A stretch of 64,000 nt of DNA, taken from assembly GCF_004001245.1 (NCBI RefSeq), contig NZ_AP018724.1:2534501-2598500 (forward strand), in the 5' to 3' direction. Below the pieces are notes generated by a model, which was not told where the DNA came from, searched no databases, and saw only the letters and a list, made by a program, of their open reading frames with translations. Made by a program: the position numbers and the translations under genes. This DNA comes from Sulfurivermis fontis. Lineage in GTDB: Bacteria; Pseudomonadota; Gammaproteobacteria; Thiohalomonadales; Thiohalomonadaceae. Every line of letters starts with the position of its first letter. The stretch's first letter is position 1. Below, one piece after another: positions 29,108 through 39,827 of the stretch.

Positions 29108-30016
29108 ATGCCGACGGTGGCGGAGGCGCTTGCCGCGGCGCAGTTGACCTTGACGGGCAGCGATACACCGCGCCTGGACGCCGAGCTGCTGCTGTGCCAC
29201 GTGCTGGACAAAAACCGCGCCTGGCTGCGCACCTGGCCGGAGCGTGCGCTCACTGCCGATGAACAGGCCACCTTCGCAGAACTCGTCGCGCGGCGCGCGG
29301 CCGGCACACCGGTGGCCTATCTCACCGGCCACTGCGGCTTCTGGTCGCTGGAACTGAGGGTTACCCCCGCCACCCTGATCCCGCGGCCGGACACCGAAAC
29401 CCTGGTGGAGTGGGCGCTGGAGCTGATCCCGGCGGACGCGGCCTGGTCCATCGCCGACCTCGGTACCGGCAGCGGCGCCATCGCCCTGGCCATCGGCCGT
29501 GAGCGGCCCCGCTGCCGCATCGTCGCCACCGACGCCTCGGCCGACGCCCTGGCCGTGGCACAGGAAAACGCCACGCTGAATCAGGTGAACAACGTGGCAT
29601 TCCGCCACGGCGCCTGGTTCACGCCGCTGGCCGGCGAGCGCCACCACCTCATCGTCAGCAACCCGCCCTACATCGCCGAACACGACCCGCACCTGGCCGG
29701 CCTGCGCCACGAACCGCGCAGCGCCCTCAGCGCCGGCCCCGACGGCCTGGACGACATCCGGCTGCTCATCGCCGGCGCCCCGCACCATCTGCCCCCCGAC
29801 GGCTGGCTGTTGCTGGAGCACGGCTGGGACCAGGGTGCGGCGGTACGCGAGCTGCTGCAGCGGCACGGCTACCGTCAGGTGCAAACCCGCCGCGACGGCG
29901 CCGGTCACGAGCGCATCAGCGGCGGACAATGCCCCCTGATCACTGCCGCAGGGCACGGATGTGGTTATACTTGGGCAACGTCAAGAGATGCAGCGGGCTG
30001 GAAACAGCCGGGGTGA
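29108..30016 (+). CDS. prmC: release factor glutamine methyltransferase PrmC
   Basis: 302 aa: N-terminal helical domain, SAM site ADLGTGSGAIALAIG and catalytic NPPY (185-188). Methylates Gln of the GGQ loop of RF1/RF2. It runs about 25 residues past the usual end (after ISGGQ), through sequence with a TATACT-like motif, into the leader of the next gene. This tail may be a simple read-on rather than a conserved part. Confidence 0.93.
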   Translation: MPTVAEALAAAQLTLTGSDTPRLDAELLLCHVLDKNRAWLRTWPERALTADEQATFAELVARRAAGTPVAYLTGHCGFWSLELRVTPATLIPRPDTETLVEWALELIPADAAWSIADLGTGSGAIALAIGRERPRCRIVATDASADALAVAQENATLNQVNNVAFRHGAWFTPLAGERHHLIVSNPPYIAEHDPHLAGLRHEPRSALSAGPDGLDDIRLLIAGAPHHLPPDGWLLLEHGWDQGAAVRELLQRHGYRQVQTRRDGAGHERISGGQCPLITAAGHGCGYTWATSRDAAGWKQPG

Positions 30017-30021
30017 ACGGC

Positions 30022-30432
30022 ATGCCGCAGGAAAACAGCGAATTTCTCAAAATCCGTGACGTCACCTTCTGTACCCTCAACCCGGATCCCAAGCAGGCCC
30101 ACACCGCCACCCTGCTGCTCACCGGCATGGAGGGCATCGTCGACGCCCACCCGCAGGCGGATCACATCATGCAGGTGCGCTACGACATCACCCTGATCAC
30201 CCTGCGCGCCATCGAGGAAGTACTCAGCGAGGTCGGCTTCCATCTCGCCAACAACCTGATGTGCAAACTCAAGCGCGCGCTGTACTACTACACCGAGGAC
30301 ACCCAGCGCGCCAACCTCGGCCTCGACGGCCACGCCGCCCCCAAGGACGTGAAGGTCTACGTCAAGCGTTATGAACAACTACGCCACGGCTGCCGCGACG
30401 ACCGACCGGAGCACTGGCGCAACTATCTGTAG
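30022..30432 (+). CDS. conserved-looking hypothetical protein, 136 aa
   Basis: I do not recognise this family with certainty. The pattern beta-(TATLLLTGMEGIVDA)-beta (HIMQVRYDIT)-helix-beta resembles a ferredoxin-like alpha/beta fold as in heavy-metal-associated domains, but the metal-binding CxxC is missing. The C-terminal half is basic (KLKRALYYYTED, KVYVKRYEQLRHG). Start at ATG 30022, 5 nt after prmC. Upstream of the moeB-JAMM pair and separated from it by element E3. Confidence 0.7.
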   Translation: MPQENSEFLKIRDVTFCTLNPDPKQAHTATLLLTGMEGIVDAHPQADHIMQVRYDITLITLRAIEEVLSEVGFHLANNLMCKLKRALYYYTEDTQRANLGLDGHAAPKDVKVYVKRYEQLRHGCRDDRPEHWRNYL

Positions 30433-30433
30433 A

Positions 30434-30520
30434 GTCGCAAGTTACAAGTCACAAGTGGCAAGCGAAAATCCTTTTCTTGCCACTTGCCACTTGTGACTTG
30501 TAACTCGTAACTTGTAACTT
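30434..30520. repeat. intercistronic 7-mer hairpin element (E3)
   Basis: Occupies the whole gap between the 136-aa gene and moeB. Left arm cgCAAGTtaCAAGTcaCAAG, right arm of about seven ACTTG/ACTCG words up to 8 nt before the moeB ATG. Spacer cgaaaatccttttc. The longest and cleanest of the CAAGT class here. Confidence 0.85.
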
Positions 30521-30527
30521 TCCTGCC

Positions 30528-31283
30528 ATGAACGACGACCAACTCCAGCGCTACAGCCGCCACATCACCCTGCCGCAGGTGGACGCCGCCGGGCAGCGCA
30601 GGCTGATGGGAGCGCGCGTGCTGATCATCGGCATGGGCGGCCTCGGCTCGCCCATCGCCATCTATCTCGCCGCCGCCGGTGTCGGCACCCTGGTGCTGGT
30701 GGACTACGACACGGTGGAACTGTCCAACCTGCAGCGCCAGGTGGTACACCGCACCGCCGACGTCGGCCGGCCCAAGGTGGAGTCGGCGCGCGATCATCTG
30801 CTGGAGCTCAATCCGCACATCGACGTCATCGCCATCAACGGCCAGCTCACCGACGATGCCCTGGACGAACAGGTGCGCCTGGCCGATGTGGTGGTGGATG
30901 CCAGCGACAACTTCGAGACCCGCTTCGAACTCAACGCCGCCTGTGTACGCCAGCGCACCCCGCTGGTATCCGGTGCCGCCATCCGCATGGAGGGGCAGGT
31001 CACCGTGTTCCACAACGAGCTGCCCGATGCCCCCTGCTACCGCTGCCTGTACCGCGACGAGGAGGGCGGCGGCGACACCTGCGCCCTCACCGGTGTGCTG
31101 GCGCCGGTGGTCGGCATCATCGGCACGGTGCAGGCAACGGAGGTGCTCAAGGTGCTGCTCGGTATCGGCGCCACCCTGGGCGGCCGCCTGCTGCTGCTCG
31201 ACGCCTTGAGCATGGAGTGGCGCACGCTGAAGCTGCGCAAGGACCCGCACTGCCCGGTGTGCGGTGCGGCAGATCGAAGATGA
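30528..31283 (+). CDS. moeB: E1-like adenylyltransferase, MoeB/ThiF family
   Basis: 251 aa: RYSRHITLPQVDAAGQRRL, nucleotide-binding IIGMGGLGSP, QRQVVHRTADVG, DASDNFETR and two zinc CxxC pairs (CYRC and CPVC near the end). Adenylates the C-terminal Gly of a sulfur carrier (MoaD or ThiS). Which carrier is served cannot be told; none is encoded nearby. The adjacent JAMM peptidase gene suggests a carrier-processing unit. Confidence 0.9.
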   Translation: MNDDQLQRYSRHITLPQVDAAGQRRLMGARVLIIGMGGLGSPIAIYLAAAGVGTLVLVDYDTVELSNLQRQVVHRTADVGRPKVESARDHLLELNPHIDVIAINGQLTDDALDEQVRLADVVVDASDNFETRFELNAACVRQRTPLVSGAAIRMEGQVTVFHNELPDAPCYRCLYRDEEGGGDTCALTGVLAPVVGIIGTVQATEVLKVLLGIGATLGGRLLLLDALSMEWRTLKLRKDPHCPVCGAADRR

Positions 31284-31366
31284 AAGGGACAAGAGAAAAG
31301 CGCACCGTAATAAGCGTGCCGCGTACCACCGGCACTTGTATCTTCCCTCTTGTATCTTGTCTCTGA
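31284..31366. repeat. intercistronic hairpin element, GATACAAG word type (E7)
   Basis: Between moeB and the JAMM gene. Left arm GGGACAAGAGAAAAG, right arm CTTGTATCTTCCCTCTTGTATCTTGTCTC; spacer holds another palindrome (CGGTGG-like around ccgcgtaccaccgg). Ends 3 nt before the next ATG. Confidence 0.65.
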
Positions 31367-31369
31367 ACC

Positions 31370-31780
31370 ATGCCCATCCACATCGCTCGCCCCCTCGTCA
31401 ACCGGATCCTGGGCCAGGCATTGTGCGCGCCGGAGCAGGAAATATGCGGCCTCATCGGCGCGCGTGACGGTACGCCGCAGACGGTGTATCCGGTAGCCAA
31501 CGTCGCCGCCGAACGCGACCGTTTGTTCGCCATGGACCCGCAGCAGCAGATCGATGCCATGCGCCGCATGCGCGAGAACGACGAAACGCTGTTCGCCATC
31601 TATCACTCCCACCCCCACGCCCCGGCCGTGCCTTCGGCACTGGACCTGGCACAGGCCGCCTACCCGGAGGTGCTGTATCTGATCGTCTCGCTCAACACCA
31701 AGGGCGTGCTGGAGATGCAGGGCTACCGCCTGCGCGGCCGGCATATGGAGCCGGTCGAGCTGGCGATGATTACCGATTGA
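31370..31780 (+). CDS. JAMM/M67-family metallopeptidase
   Basis: 136 aa with a complete JAMM zinc site: Glu24 (EICGLIG), His79 and His81 (YHSHPH), Ser89 and Asp92 (SALD). Bacterial members remove residues from the C-terminus of ubiquitin-like sulfur carriers (as Mec does for CysO) or act as isopeptidases. Placement directly behind the E1-like moeB supports this (inference). Confidence 0.88.
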   Translation: MPIHIARPLVNRILGQALCAPEQEICGLIGARDGTPQTVYPVANVAAERDRLFAMDPQQQIDAMRRMRENDETLFAIYHSHPHAPAVPSALDLAQAAYPEVLYLIVSLNTKGVLEMQGYRLRGRHMEPVELAMITD

Positions 31781-31883
31781 CCCATCACGGCCTCGACCTC
31801 GCACACTCCCGCCACCCGACCTATGCTTTACCAGGAAGGGCAGCTGTCGCTCTCAACAACCATACGCATGAAAGGGGAGTGTC

Positions 31884-32114
31884 ATGAGTGAAAAACTTAT
31901 CAAAGAAGCGCGCAAGGTGCTGGACGGCAAGAGTGGCCCGCTGGACGACGAGGAGCTGGAATTTCTTGCCCGTGACATCACCAAGCTGGGCTTCAAGCTC
32001 GGTTTCGCCCGTGCCTATGCCAGCGGTCCGCAATTGGTGGAAAAACTGGTGGACGAACTGGAGCGCAAGGAAAAACTGCTGGATCAACTCCGCGCCATGC
32101 TGAAGGCACACTAG
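31884..32114 (+). CDS. small helical protein, function unknown
   Basis: 76 aa, predicted mostly alpha-helical with charged Lys/Glu repeats (LVDELERKEKLLDQLRAML). AAAGGGGAG lies 8 nt before the ATG, so it is likely expressed. No family recognised. Its TAG stop is formed by the CTAG at the left end of a MITE, so the original C-terminus may have been different. Confidence 0.65.
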   Translation: MSEKLIKEARKVLDGKSGPLDDEELEFLARDITKLGFKLGFARAYASGPQLVEKLVDELERKEKLLDQLRAMLKAH

Positions 32115-32270
32115 GGAAGGTCTGAATAAGTCCATCCTGGACTTCTCAGACCACGCCAAGCGAAAAGTGTGATTTTCGCTTGGCTTCATTTTTCAACGAC
32201 TTATCGTCGTTGAAAAATGGCGGCACATCCCTGTGCCGCGGAAGCTCTGAACTTATTCAGAGCTTCCCTA
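32113..32270. mobile_element. MITE-like palindromic element, full copy
   Basis: Third full-length copy of the 157-bp element, nearly identical to those at 13.0-13.3 kb (GCGAAAAGTGTG for GCGAACAGTGTG). Flanked by CTAG on both sides. Its left end supplies the stop codon of the 76-aa gene. Confidence 0.85.
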
Positions 32271-32279
32271 GAACACCGG

Positions 32280-32336
32280 ACTACGCGGCACTGAATCCGG
32301 CCCTCCGGCGGAGGGCCGGATTCAGTGCCGCGTAGT
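32280..32336. terminator. perfect 27-bp palindrome at the end of hslO
   Basis: ACTACGCGGCACTGAATCCG... and its exact reverse complement, 27 bp per arm, with a 3-nt loop (GGC at 32307-32309). The hslO stop codon lies in the right arm. Probably works as a terminator for both strands although neither side has a U-tract. It begins 9 bp after the MITE. Confidence 0.7.
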
Positions 32337-33182
32337 GCCCATATCCGGCGCCGACGGCACAAACAACTGCCCTGCATCCACGGCATCAAAATGATAGCGC
32401 TGGTTGCAGAACTCGCAGGTCACCTCGATCACACCCTCGCTGTGCAGAATATCCTGCACCTCGGACTCGCCGAGATTGTGCAGCATGCCAGCCACCCGCT
32501 CGCGCGAGCAGGAGCAGTGAAAGCTGACCGGCTCGGCATCGAACAATCGCACATCCTCCTCATGAAACAGGCGATGGATGATTTCCCGTGCCTGGAGGGT
32601 CAGCAACTCCTCCGCCGCAACCGTGGCCCCCAGTGCCTGCACCCGCCCCCAGGCATCGGCGTCCTGCTCCGTACCCGGCAGCTTCTGCAACAGGAGTCCC
32701 GCTGCGTAACGGCTATCGGCCGCCAGCCACATGCGCGTCGGCAGCTGCTCCGAGCGCTCCAGATAGGCATCGATGGCATCCGCCAGGCTGTGCCCTTCCA
32801 GCGCCACGACACCCTGGTAGCGTTCGCCGCTACCCGCATCGATGGTGATGGTCAGGCGACCGGAACCGAACTGGGCCTGCAGGTCAGCCGCGACCACCTC
32901 ACCCTGCCACTGTGCCATGCCGCGCACGGTGCGCCATGCCGTAGCCTCCACCACCATCAGGTTGATCGGGCCATCACCCTGTAGCTGCATGGTGACCGCC
33001 CCCTTGAACTTGAGTGTGGCCGACAACAGCAGGCAGGCCGCCATCATCTCCCCCAACCGCGCGCGCACCACCGGCGGGTAGTCGCGCCGCGACAGCACTT
33101 CCTGCCAGGCGGTGTCGAGGCGCACCACCTCGCCGCGGATCGGCGTGTGTTCAAACAGAAAACGTTGCAGGATGTCGTTCAT
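32322..33182 (-). CDS. hslO: redox-regulated chaperone Hsp33
   Basis: 286 aa. C-terminal redox switch with CSC (Cys222, Cys224) and CEFC (Cys256, Cys259), the four zinc ligands whose oxidation activates the chaperone. GEMMAACLLLSATLKFKG and FHEEDVRLFDAEPVSFHC match the family. Start at MNDILQRF (33182). A TATAAT lies 37 bp upstream. Confidence 0.95.
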   Translation of the reverse strand: MNDILQRFLFEHTPIRGEVVRLDTAWQEVLSRRDYPPVVRARLGEMMAACLLLSATLKFKGAVTMQLQGDGPINLMVVEATAWRTVRGMAQWQGEVVAADLQAQFGSGRLTITIDAGSGERYQGVVALEGHSLADAIDAYLERSEQLPTRMWLAADSRYAAGLLLQKLPGTEQDADAWGRVQALGATVAAEELLTLQAREIIHRLFHEEDVRLFDAEPVSFHCSCSRERVAGMLHNLGESEVQDILHSEGVIEVTCEFCNQRYHFDAVDAGQLFVPSAPDMGTTRH

Positions 33183-33218
33183 GGCAGACCGGCTATTGAT
33201 TGATGCATGCGGGACGCA

Positions 33219-33224
33219 ATTATA
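33219..33224 (-). promoter_or_regulatory. -10 box upstream of hslO
   Basis: TATAAT on the minus strand, predicting a ~30-nt leader. No matching -35 at 16-18 bp spacing. It sits at the edge of the broken histidine kinase gene. Confidence 0.5.
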
Positions 33225-33227
33225 GCC

Positions 33228-33795
33228 GGGCGGCGGGTGTACGCGGAGCCTCGCCGCCGCCATTGCTGGGCAGCCAGACCCGGAACGTCGTGCTTGCTCC
33301 CGGCGAACTCTTTACCTCGCCATGCTTGTGCACGATACCGAACGAAAGGGACAGGCCGAGGCCAGTATCACGCGCCTCGAACCAGGTCCGGTCATCCTGG
33401 CAACCGGTACGGGGCGTGTTCGAAACAGTTGCGCAGATCTGATCACTGCCACTCGCCGCTGTCGGCATGGGAGAACGCCTTCAGGTCCTGCACGATCTGG
33501 CGCACACGATTCATGCCCGCACGTGACTCGCGCAACTCCACGGGCAGTGCTGGATGGCTTTCCCGAAGGCGGTTTCGGCCCAGTTCTTCGTCAGGCCGGG
33601 GATGTGCCTGCGGTGTTCGCACCGTACCCACTGCGCCGCTCCCCATGCCATCAAGGTCCAAAACACGTCCACCAGCGCGGCATGGCGCCAGAGGCGCCGC
33701 ACCACTGCGGCCGGCCGCCTGTTCTCCGTATCCGCCACTGACTCTCCCCCTGCGCTTTCGCTCAGTTCAAGCGGCAGGCGCGCACGGACGCACAA
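33228..33795 (-). pseudogene. remnant of a sensor histidine kinase
   Basis: Two pieces in different frames: NRVRQIVQDLKAFSHADSGEW (33452-33520 region), the dimerisation helix just after the phospho-acceptor part, and DTGLGLSLSFGIVHKHG plus TTFRVWLP (33245-33345), the G2 box and end of the ATPase domain. The segment between, which should hold the N and G1 boxes (about 80-100 residues), is gone. Farther upstream fragments show no intact domain. No other gene is visible in the 668 bp between hslO and gatB. Confidence 0.75.
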
Positions 33796-33850
33796 AGGGG
33801 GCCGTGCGGCCCCCCTTTGCTTTGTACCAGCTGCGGAACAACACGACGGC

Positions 33851-35287
33851 TCAGCCGGACAGCTTCTTCTTCAGCAGTTCATTGAGCTGCTGCGGATTGG
33901 CCTTGCCCTGGGTGGCCTTCATCACCTGACCGACGAAGAAGCCGAACAGCTTGTCCTTGCCGCTGCGGTAGGCGGTGACGTTGTCCGGATTGGCGGCCAG
34001 AATGTCGTCGATGATCTTCTCGATGGCGCCGCTGTCGGTGATCTGCCTGAGGCCCTTCTTGTCGATCACCGCGTCGGCATCCCCCTCGCCGTGCCACATC
34101 GCCTCGAACACCTCCTTGGCGATCTTGCCGGAGATGGTGCTGTCGAGGATGCGCCGGATCATGCCGGCCAGTTGCTCGGCCGACACCGGCGAATCGGCGA
34201 TCTCCTTGCCGTCGCGGTTGAGGTTGGCGGACAGTTCGCCCATCACCCAGTTGGCGCACAGCTTGGCCTCGCCGCCGACGCTCTTCACCACCGCCTCGTA
34301 GTAGTCGGCCAGCGGGCGGCTGGCGGTGAGGAAATCGGCGTCATAATTCGACAGACCGTACTCGCTGACGAAGCGCTTGCGCCGTGCCTCGGGCAGCTCC
34401 GGCAGGGTGGCGCGCACCGCCTCGATGAAGGACGGTTCGAGTACCACCGGCAGCAGGTCCGGGTCGGGGAAATAGCGGTAGTCGTTGGCCTCCTCCTTGG
34501 CGCGCATGGAGCGGGTTTCGTTCCTGTCCGGGTCGTACAGGCGCGTCTCCTGCACCACCTTGCCGCCGGATTCGATGAGCGCAATCTGACGCTCGACCTC
34601 GTACTCGATGGCCTTCTCCACGAAGCGGAAGGAGTTGATGTTCTTCAGCTCGGTGCGGGTGCCGAACTCCTTTTGTCCCTTCGGGCGCACCGATACGTTG
34701 GCATCGCAGCGGAAGGAGCCTTCCTGCATGTTGCCGTCGCAGATCTCGATGTAACGCACCAGCTCGTGGATGCGCTTCATATAGGCCACCGCCTCCTGGG
34801 CCGAACGCATGTCCGGCTCGGAGACGATCTCCAGCAACGGTGTGCCGGCGCGATTCAGATCGATGCCGGTCATACCGTGGAAGTCCTCGTGCAGCGACTT
34901 GCCGGCATCCTCTTCCAGATGGGCGCGAGTGATGCCGATGCGCTTCGTCGTACCGTCAGCCAACTCGATGTCGATATGGCCGTTGGCGACGATCGGCAGT
35001 TCGTATTGGGATATCTGGTAGCCCTTGGGAAGATCGGGATAAAAGTAGTTCTTGCGCGCGAACACCGAGCGCCCGGCCACGGTGGCGTTGATGGCAAGAC
35101 CGAACTTGGTCGCCATGCGCACCGCCTCCTTGTTCAGCACCGGCAGCACGCCGGGCAGACCGAGGTCCACCGCGCAGGCCTGGGTGTTGGGCGCCGCGCC
35201 GAAGGCGGTGGAGGCACCGGAAAAGATCTTGCTTCGGGTGGCCAGTTGGGCATGGATCTCCAGCCCGATGACAGTTTCCCATTCCAT
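33851..35287 (-). CDS. gatB: Asp-tRNA(Asn)/Glu-tRNA(Gln) amidotransferase subunit B
   Basis: 478 aa. [13 protein letters not shown] at the start, [35 protein letters not shown], and a C-terminal YqeY-like tail domain. Binds and activates the mischarged tRNA. Started at MEWETV (35287) because the codons upstream fall in element E4. Last of gatC-gatA-gatB. Confidence 0.96.
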   Translation of the reverse strand: MEWETVIGLEIHAQLATRSKIFSGASTAFGAAPNTQACAVDLGLPGVLPVLNKEAVRMATKFGLAINATVAGRSVFARKNYFYPDLPKGYQISQYELPIVANGHIDIELADGTTKRIGITRAHLEEDAGKSLHEDFHGMTGIDLNRAGTPLLEIVSEPDMRSAQEAVAYMKRIHELVRYIEICDGNMQEGSFRCDANVSVRPKGQKEFGTRTELKNINSFRFVEKAIEYEVERQIALIESGGKVVQETRLYDPDRNETRSMRAKEEANDYRYFPDPDLLPVVLEPSFIEAVRATLPELPEARRKRFVSEYGLSNYDADFLTASRPLADYYEAVVKSVGGEAKLCANWVMGELSANLNRDGKEIADSPVSAEQLAGMIRRILDSTISGKIAKEVFEAMWHGEGDADAVIDKKGLRQITDSGAIEKIIDDILAANPDNVTAYRSGKDKLFGFFVGQVMKATQGKANPQQLNELLKKKLSG

Positions 35288-35295
35288 AACTTCAG

Positions 35296-35360
35296 TCTCA
35301 AGTTGCAAGTTACAAGTGAAAAGCAGCGTTGTTTTCTTGCTACTTGTCACTTGAAACTTC
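35296..35360. repeat. intercistronic 7-mer hairpin element (E4)
   Basis: Between gatA and gatB. Left arm tcAAGTtgCAAGTtaCAAGTga, right arm ttgctACTTGtcACTTGaaACTT; spacer aaaagcagcgttgtttt. Lies directly before the gatB start on the minus strand. Confidence 0.8.
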
Positions 35361-35361
35361 G

Positions 35362-36816
<1,455 letters not shown>

Positions 36817-36825
36817 GGTCAATCC

Positions 36826-36905
36826 AGTGGCAAGTTACAAGTTACGAGTCGCAAGTGATTGGGTAGCAAGCCGCTTTCTTGCAACTTGCCACTTGTCACT
36901 TGCTA
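36826..36905. repeat. intercistronic 7-mer hairpin element (E5)
   Basis: Between gatC and gatA. Left arm ggCAAGTtaCAAGTtaCGAGTcgCAAGT, right arm cttgcaACTTGccACTTGtcACTTGctACT; spacer gattgggtagcaagccgctt. It overlaps the gatC stop codon at one edge. Confidence 0.8.
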
Positions 36906-37190
36906 CTCGATCACCTTCGGAACCAGGTACAGCCCGGCCTCGACGGCGGGAGCGATGGCCTGGAAGTGATCGCGCTGATCGGTCTCGGTGACCTCGTCCT
37001 CGCGCAGGCGCTGGGCTGCGTCCAGGGGATGGGCCATGGGGTGCACCCCGCTGGTGTCCACGGTGCGCATCTGCTCCACCAAGGCCAGAATGCTGGACAG
37101 ATTGCGGGCGTATTCCGGGATGTCCGCCTCGCTGATGGCCAGGCGGGCCAGATGGGCGATGTTCTCGACGTCTTTACGTTCCAGGGCCAC
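36903..37190 (-). CDS. gatC: Asp-tRNA(Asn)/Glu-tRNA(Gln) amidotransferase subunit C
   Basis: 95 aa. [14 protein letters not shown] and [18 protein letters not shown] match GatC, which wraps around GatA and stabilises the complex. GTG start with AGGAGC just upstream. First gene of gatCAB, divergent from mreB. Its presence implies indirect Asn-tRNA and/or Gln-tRNA synthesis. Confidence 0.93.
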   Translation of the reverse strand: MALERKDVENIAHLARLAISEADIPEYARNLSSILALVEQMRTVDTSGVHPMAHPLDAAQRLREDEVTETDQRDHFQAIAPAVEAGLYLVPKVIE

Positions 37191-37351
37191 GGCTTGCTCC
37201 TGATTTTTACCGGGAGAAATAAAAGGCGAAACTTATCACAGATACCCTGCCGCCCGCAGCCCCGCCCATTGCGAAACCCCTAGGCCATTGCTAGAGTACC
37301 GAAGTTTTTTCAAGGAAACCCGCCCGTTGCCACTCCGGGCACGCATAATAA

Positions 37352-38419
<1,068 letters not shown>

Positions 38420-38504
38420 AGCGGGGCTGCGCGCGGTCCCCGGCGGGTTGCGGCAAAAACATCCGGTACGACAAGCAATCGCCTATTAACAGAGGGTCTT
38501 CGGT

Positions 38505-39341
38505 ATCAAACGCCTGTTCATCCAGGGGCCACCCATCACCATCCGTCTACTGCTGCTGATGCTCACGTCCGTAGCATTGATGACGGTGGATCACCGCCAG
38601 AATCACCTGGATACCATCCGTGCCGGCCTCTCCCTGGTGGTCTATCCGCTGCAATATCTGGTCGATCTGCCCAGTGCCATTGCCCATTGGGCCAGCGACA
38701 ACCTGTCCGCCCGCACCACCCTGGTAGAGGAAAATCAGCAGTTGCACGCGCGCCAGTTGCTGCTGGAAGTGCGCCTGCAGAAGCTCTACGCCCTGGAGGC
38801 GGAAAACGCCCGTCTGCGCGAACTGCTCAACTCCGCCAGCAAGGTGGGAGAGCAGGTGTTGATCGGCGAACTGCTGGCGGTGGATCAGGACCCGTTCCGC
38901 CGCCGCGTACTGATCAACAAGGGCAGCGATGACGGCGTGTTCGAGGGCCAGCCGCTGCTCGATGCCTACGGCGTGCTGGGGCAGGTGGTAGAAGTGACGC
39001 CGTTCACCAGCAGCGCCCTGCTCATTACCGACCCCAGCCATGCCATCCCGGTGCAGGTCAACCGCAACGGCCTGCGTGCCATCGCCCTCGGCACCGGCGA
39101 GGCGGAGCGGCTGGAGATCCCGCACATCCCCAACAACGCCGACATCCAGGTAGGCGACCTGCTAATCACCTCCGGCCTGGGCCGCCGCTTCCCGCCTGGC
39201 TACCCGGTGGCCACCATCACCGAATTCGAGAAAGATCCCAGCCAGCCCTATGCGCGCGTGGTGGCTGAACCGGCCGCCCACCTGGAACGCAGCCGCGAGG
39301 TGCTGCTGGTGTCGCGCACCGCCGAGGAGCCATCGCCATGA
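38505..39341 (+). CDS. mreC: cell-shape protein MreC (apparent AUC start)
   Basis: Inner-membrane protein with periplasmic coiled coil (~50-95) and the beta-domain pair. The family expects a short basic N-terminus with ...F.QGP then a transmembrane helix. Here KRLFIQGPPITIRLLLLMLTSVALMTVDHR is encoded, but the frame between an in-frame TAA and the first ATG (38559) has no ATG, GTG or TTG. AGAGGG at 38491-38496 lies 8 nt before an ATC at 38505, giving 278 aa. Starting at 38559 would cut the membrane helix in half. Confidence 0.8.
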   Translation: MKRLFIQGPPITIRLLLLMLTSVALMTVDHRQNHLDTIRAGLSLVVYPLQYLVDLPSAIAHWASDNLSARTTLVEENQQLHARQLLLEVRLQKLYALEAENARLRELLNSASKVGEQVLIGELLAVDQDPFRRRVLINKGSDDGVFEGQPLLDAYGVLGQVVEVTPFTSSALLITDPSHAIPVQVNRNGLRAIALGTGEAERLEIPHIPNNADIQVGDLLITSGLGRRFPPGYPVATITEFEKDPSQPYARVVAEPAAHLERSREVLLVSRTAEEPSP

Positions 39342-39826
39342 CCCTGGTACGGCATCACGGCGGCTGGGTCATCACCTTTACCTTCGTGGCGGCGCTGATG
39401 CTCACCATGCTGCCACTGCCCGACTGGGCGGCGCTGTTCCGTCCGGAGTGGGTGGCGATGGTACTGATCTACTGGTGTATGGCGCTGCCCGATCGGGTCG
39501 GCGTCGGCATCGGCTGGATGGCGGGTTTGCTGCTCGACGTGATCAAGGGCGCGCTGCTCGGCCAGCACGCCCTGGCCCTGGCCCTGGTGGCCTATCTGAC
39601 CATTCACCTGCATCAGCGCATCCGCGTCTTCCCGCTGTGGCAGCAGGCCCTGTTCGTGCTGCTGATGGTGGCCCTCAACCAGATGCTGGTGCTGTGGGTG
39701 AAGGGCATCATCGGTCAGCCGCCGGGCAGTTGGTTGTACTGGCTCCCCTCCCTTACCAGCATGCTGCTGTGGCCCTGGGCCTTTCTGATCCTGCGCGACC
39801 TGCGCCGCACGTTCCAGGTGCGCTGA
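39338..39826 (+). CDS. mreD: rod-shape membrane protein MreD
   Basis: 162 aa with five or six transmembrane helices; RPEWVAMVLIYWCMALPDRVGVGIGWMAGLL is typical. Partner of MreC in the elongasome. The start overlaps the mreC stop (ATGA). Confidence 0.93.
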   Translation: MTLVRHHGGWVITFTFVAALMLTMLPLPDWAALFRPEWVAMVLIYWCMALPDRVGVGIGWMAGLLLDVIKGALLGQHALALALVAYLTIHLHQRIRVFPLWQQALFVLLMVALNQMLVLWVKGIIGQPPGSWLYWLPSLTSMLLWPWAFLILRDLRRTFQVR

Positions 39827-39827
39827 G

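Noticed and set aside
30022-30432. Possible S-adenosylmethionine decarboxylase (speD)
   Set aside because: Length is similar but the Ser-dependent pyruvoyl cleavage motif is absent.
30434-30520. CAAGT word arrays considered as CRISPR or as simple intrinsic terminators
   Set aside because: Units of 7 nt with no unique spacers; no U-tract follows, and they lie inside apparent operons.
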